Source: Sulfurisoma sp. (GTDB lineage Bacteria > Pseudomonadota > Gammaproteobacteria > Burkholderiales > Rhodocyclaceae). From it: a stretch of 64,000 nt of DNA. Shown piece after piece: positions 61,602 to 64,000 of this stretch. Below the pieces are notes generated by a model. That model ran no database searches. It was not told where the DNA came from and saw only the letters and a list, made by a program, of their open reading frames with translations. The DNA lies in NCBI GenBank assembly GCA_030691075.1, contig JAUYFI010000184.1:22861-86860 (forward strand). The letters are read 5' to 3'. Position 1 is the stretch's first letter. Every line of letters begins with the position of its first letter. Position numbers and translations under genes: made by a program.

Positions 61602-63429
61602 TGGTTGCTCCCCGGCGGATCGAGCAGTGCGGTGCCCGTGCCCGGATCGCCGCCGCTTCGCCACGCACTTCCGCCAGTGCTTCAGCCGGCAGAAACGGGA
61701 ACATGTCGTCGAGCTCCGGTGTCAAGAATGTCCCGTCATCCGCGATACGGGATTTCAATCGCGGCTCGAAGCCTTGGGCCGGGTCGACATCGATCTGTAT
61801 CAATACCGGGCCGTCTCCTGACAGCAGTGTGGACAGGCGCCCGAGATCATCGTGCGACGAGAGCCTTGCCGAGGGTATGCCATGGGCAGTGGCAAGCATG
61901 GCGAAATCCGGGAATTCGACGCCCGATTCCGGTGTCGCGCCGACGACGCTGCCGAAGAAATTCTCATGAGTTTGGCGGATCGAAAGATAGCCGTTGTTCG
62001 CCAGGACCACAACGATCACGTTGACCCCGCTGGTTTTTAGCGTCTGCAGTTCCTGGATGTTCATCTGCAAGCTGCCGTCGCCGGCAAAGCAAATTACCCG
62101 CCGATCGCGGTTGGCCATGGCCGCGCCCAAGGCCGCAGGGAGATCATGCCCCATCGAGGCAGCGCCGGAATTGCTGAACATTCGCTGGCCTGTCCGCAAG
62201 CGTCCGGCCTGGAATGGAATGATGCAGGCCGAGGCATTGCCGCACACTATGACGTCAGAGTCGCGCAGCCGGTCGAATATGTAGTCGACGACGAAATATG
62301 GATTGAGTTTCGGCGGCTTTGTCTGCGATGGCTGTAACACGGGGTAGCGGGTCTGGATCGAGCGACACCACTGTGCCCAGGGCGAGTAGTCGGGCAGCGT
62401 TCTCGCCCCGGCCAGCGCATCCAGAGCAACGAGAAAGCGCCGGGCGTCAGCGTGCACGGTAATTTTGGCTTTGACGAAGGGCTTGGCGAACTCCGCCGGG
62501 TCGATGTCGGCCTGAACGACAAATGCATTCTTGGCGAAACTGCTCCAGTTGTAACTGACCTGGCGTATGTTCAGCCGCGACCCAATGACCAACACGAAGT
62601 CGGCCGCCTGCAGGCAGAGGTTTCCACCACGCGTACCGATGGTTCCCGGGCGTCCGGCGAACAGTGGATGGTCGCTGGCAATCAGGTCATGGGCCCATGC
62701 CGTCGCGACCGGGATGCCGTGTGCTTCGGCGAACGTCAACAGCGCGTCCGCGGCTCCCCCGATGCGCACCCCGCTGCCGGCCAGAATCACCGGGCGGTGA
62801 GCCGCCGCCAATTGATCCAGAATCCGGGCGCAACTCTCCGAGAGATCATTACGCATGGGATCTGCAACAGGCAGTGCATCGAAGACCAGGGGTGCTTGCG
62901 CCGACTGGACATCAAGCGGTATATCTATCCATGCTGGTCCCGGGCGTCCATGGCAAGCGGAAGCCAGTGCTTGCGGCAAGAGCACGGCGAGATCTTCCGC
63001 GCCACGGGCCACCTCGGCGAATTTGGTCACGTGGTGCGCCATGTGGATGACCGGGCCTTCCTGGTCGCCGAGTTGGCGCAAACCCGGTACCGGCACGAAA
63101 TCCAGGCAGGTCTCGCGCTTGACCTGGCCGGACAGCACCAGCATCGGTATCGAATCGGTATAAGCACCGAAGACCCCATTCAGCGCATTGATGCCACCCG
63201 GCCCGGTGGTGACATTGACCACGGCTGGCTTGCCGGCGATTCGCGCATAGCCTTCGGCGGCCATGGCACAGGCCTGCTCATGGTGCATGAAGGTGCAGCG
63301 AAGTCCGGGGTGACTTGCCAGTGCGTGATTCAGAAACATCGAACCGCCCCCGGTGACAGCAAAAACCTGCTCGATTCCCTGGCTGACAAGCCAGTCGGCG
63401 ATTTGTTGCGCGGCATTCATGGTCGGCAC
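61591..63429 (-). CDS. Thiamine-diphosphate-dependent enzyme (IlvB-like)
   Basis: 612 residues (ATG 63429, or 63420). Three TPP domains: N-terminal PYR (VTGGGSMFLNHAL, catalytic Glu in MHHEQACAMAAEGYAR), central domain (PVILAGSGVRIGG), C-terminal PP domain (GDGSLQMNIQELQT ... LANNGYLSI). Resembles acetolactate synthase large subunits, but in a glycan cluster such enzymes usually make a special sugar or side-chain precursor. Substrate unknown. First gene of the minus-strand cluster. Confidence 0.85.
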   Translation of the reverse strand: MPTMNAAQQIADWLVSQGIEQVFAVTGGGSMFLNHALASHPGLRCTFMHHEQACAMAAEGYARIAGKPAVVNVTTGPGGINALNGVFGAYTDSIPMLVLSGQVKRETCLDFVPVPGLRQLGDQEGPVIHMAHHVTKFAEVARGAEDLAVLLPQALASACHGRPGPAWIDIPLDVQSAQAPLVFDALPVADPMRNDLSESCARILDQLAAAHRPVILAGSGVRIGGAADALLTFAEAHGIPVATAWAHDLIASDHPLFAGRPGTIGTRGGNLCLQAADFVLVIGSRLNIRQVSYNWSSFAKNAFVVQADIDPAEFAKPFVKAKITVHADARRFLVALDALAGARTLPDYSPWAQWCRSIQTRYPVLQPSQTKPPKLNPYFVVDYIFDRLRDSDVIVCGNASACIIPFQAGRLRTGQRMFSNSGAASMGHDLPAALGAAMANRDRRVICFAGDGSLQMNIQELQTLKTSGVNVIVVVLANNGYLSIRQTHENFFGSVVGATPESGVEFPDFAMLATAHGIPSARLSSHDDLGRLSTLLSGDGPVLIQIDVDPAQGFEPRLKSRIADDGTFLTPELDDMFPFLPAEALAEVRGEAAAIRARAPHCSIRRGATIEH

Positions 63430-63511
63430 CTGGTCTCGTCTCGGCGATGGGATGCGATCATTTTACCCGGCAGCATGCAGGCGCGCCCAGTCAAGTGAGA
63501 GTACCGCAGCG

Positions 63512-63724
63512 ATGAAGACCCCTGCGTCGAAAGACCTCGGTAGGCTCCCCATGCACTACACGATGCCTGCGGAGGGCGTGCGCGCAGATTTGCGTTCGCA
63601 ATATCCGAACGGCGCCACCACTGCTCAAATGATGTCGGATGGGTATCGCACGGCTACGACGCGAAACAGGTTTGGTAAGGTAGGGGACACCTTCACGGTA
63701 GGTGATCAGCAATACCGAACCTGA
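63512..63724 (+). CDS. Small hypothetical protein, perhaps a truncated ASCH-like domain
   Basis: 70 residues. GYRTATTRNRFGKVGDTFTVGDQQYR looks like the RTATTR...GKVGDTF start of ASCH-type domains, but the frame ends right where the IS1595 remnant begins, so the rest was probably lost. Weak ribosome site. Could be non-functional. Confidence 0.4.
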   Translation: MKTPASKDLGRLPMHYTMPAEGVRADLRSQYPNGATTAQMMSDGYRTATTRNRFGKVGDTFTVGDQQYRT

Positions 63725-64000
63725 TTAGCAATGAACGTCAGCCAGGCGAATCAGTCGCAGGGGCTGAGGTACGGTTTCGACGGCGGCAACCAGGAGTCGC
63801 TTATGAAGCGAGCGCAGGTCGAAACATCGGTTGAAGCGATAACAGAACGCGGCGAGGTGGCGTGCCGCGTATTTGCGAAAGTCAAACGAATGGTAGCAAC
63901 CGGACAGGCTGGTCTTGAGATTGCCGAGAAGCCTGATGACGGCAGGCATTGCACTGAAAGACCTTGCGGGCGCCATCCCGCAGAACGTAATGCGCAGCAT
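63725..64000 (-). pseudogene. IS1595-type transposase remnant, internally deleted
   Basis: Reading leftward from the window end, one frame gives the zinc-ribbon end HYVLRDGARKVFQCNACRHQ (to about 63933). Another frame then gives the transposase C-terminus (LLGNLKTSLSGCYHSFDFRKYAARHL, FNRCFDLRSLHKRLL) to the stop at 63725. The DDE catalytic core between them is missing. The element continues beyond the window. Its inverted repeats were not identified. Confidence 0.72.

Overview
This window is GC-rich, densely coding chromosomal DNA from a betaproteobacterium. Gene content and order (nudix–mnmA, ilvE–CHCC zinc finger–heptosyltransferase, purB, cytochrome c', glnB-type PII, Smr–trxB, ftsK–lolA) fit Rhodocyclales or a close relative. 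That placement is an inference from gene content. No rRNA or tRNA gene and no CRISPR array was recognised.

Layout. 1-2.1 kb: 3' part of alaS. 2.1-3.1 kb: a small accessory patch with an ATPase gene remnant and a toxin-antitoxin pair whose PIN toxin lacks its middle. 3.1-8.4 kb, minus strand: EAL-HDOD protein, phosphomannomutase, SnoaL-like protein, heptosyltransferase, zinc finger, ilvE. 8.4-13 kb, plus strand: nudix, secreted protein, mnmA, a flippase-like membrane protein and a DprE1-like oxidase. 13-16.5 kb: a toxin-antitoxin and AAA ATPase island separating the DprE1-like oxidase from its expected DprE2-like reductase partner (16.5-17.2 kb).

17.36-33.5 kb: a large soluble signalling locus. 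Ten tightly packed genes encode a REC-PAS histidine kinase, REC-HD-GYP phosphodiesterase, single receiver, MglA-family Ras-like GTPase, second kinase, a receiver fused to an MshEN/PilB-type ATPase, PAS-GGDEF-EAL-REC protein, REC-PAS protein and HDOD protein. After a decayed DUF1016 nuclease gene come a FIST sensor, a third kinase and a zinc-ribbon protein. The locus combines phosphotransfer, c-di-GMP turnover and probable binding, a polarity-type GTPase and a pilus-motor-like ATPase.

33.6-48.1 kb: mostly housekeeping genes (purB, cytochrome c', usp, rhodanese, copA/copZ, ppa, nadE, PII, smr, trxB, Crp/Fnr regulator, ftsK, lolA). 48.3-51.8 kb: a type IV pilin locus with a sigma-54-type promoter, two very short pilins (52 and 53 residues mature), a separate secreted small protein, and a three-gene ABC system arranged like Myxococcus pilGHI. 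51.7-63.4 kb, minus strand: a surface-glycan cluster, visibly less GC-rich in part. The window ends in an IS1595-type transposase remnant.

Two patterns cut across the regions. First, a 25-27 bp repeat (AAAAAGTCGGCGCTGGCG-NN-ACGGCGG) occurs about 15 times in both orientations, between genes and in frame inside alaS, waaF, the DprE1-like gene, copA, nadE and ftsK. Second, several accessory genes keep both ends but have lost their middle (PIN toxin, brnT, DUF1016, IS1595 transposase).
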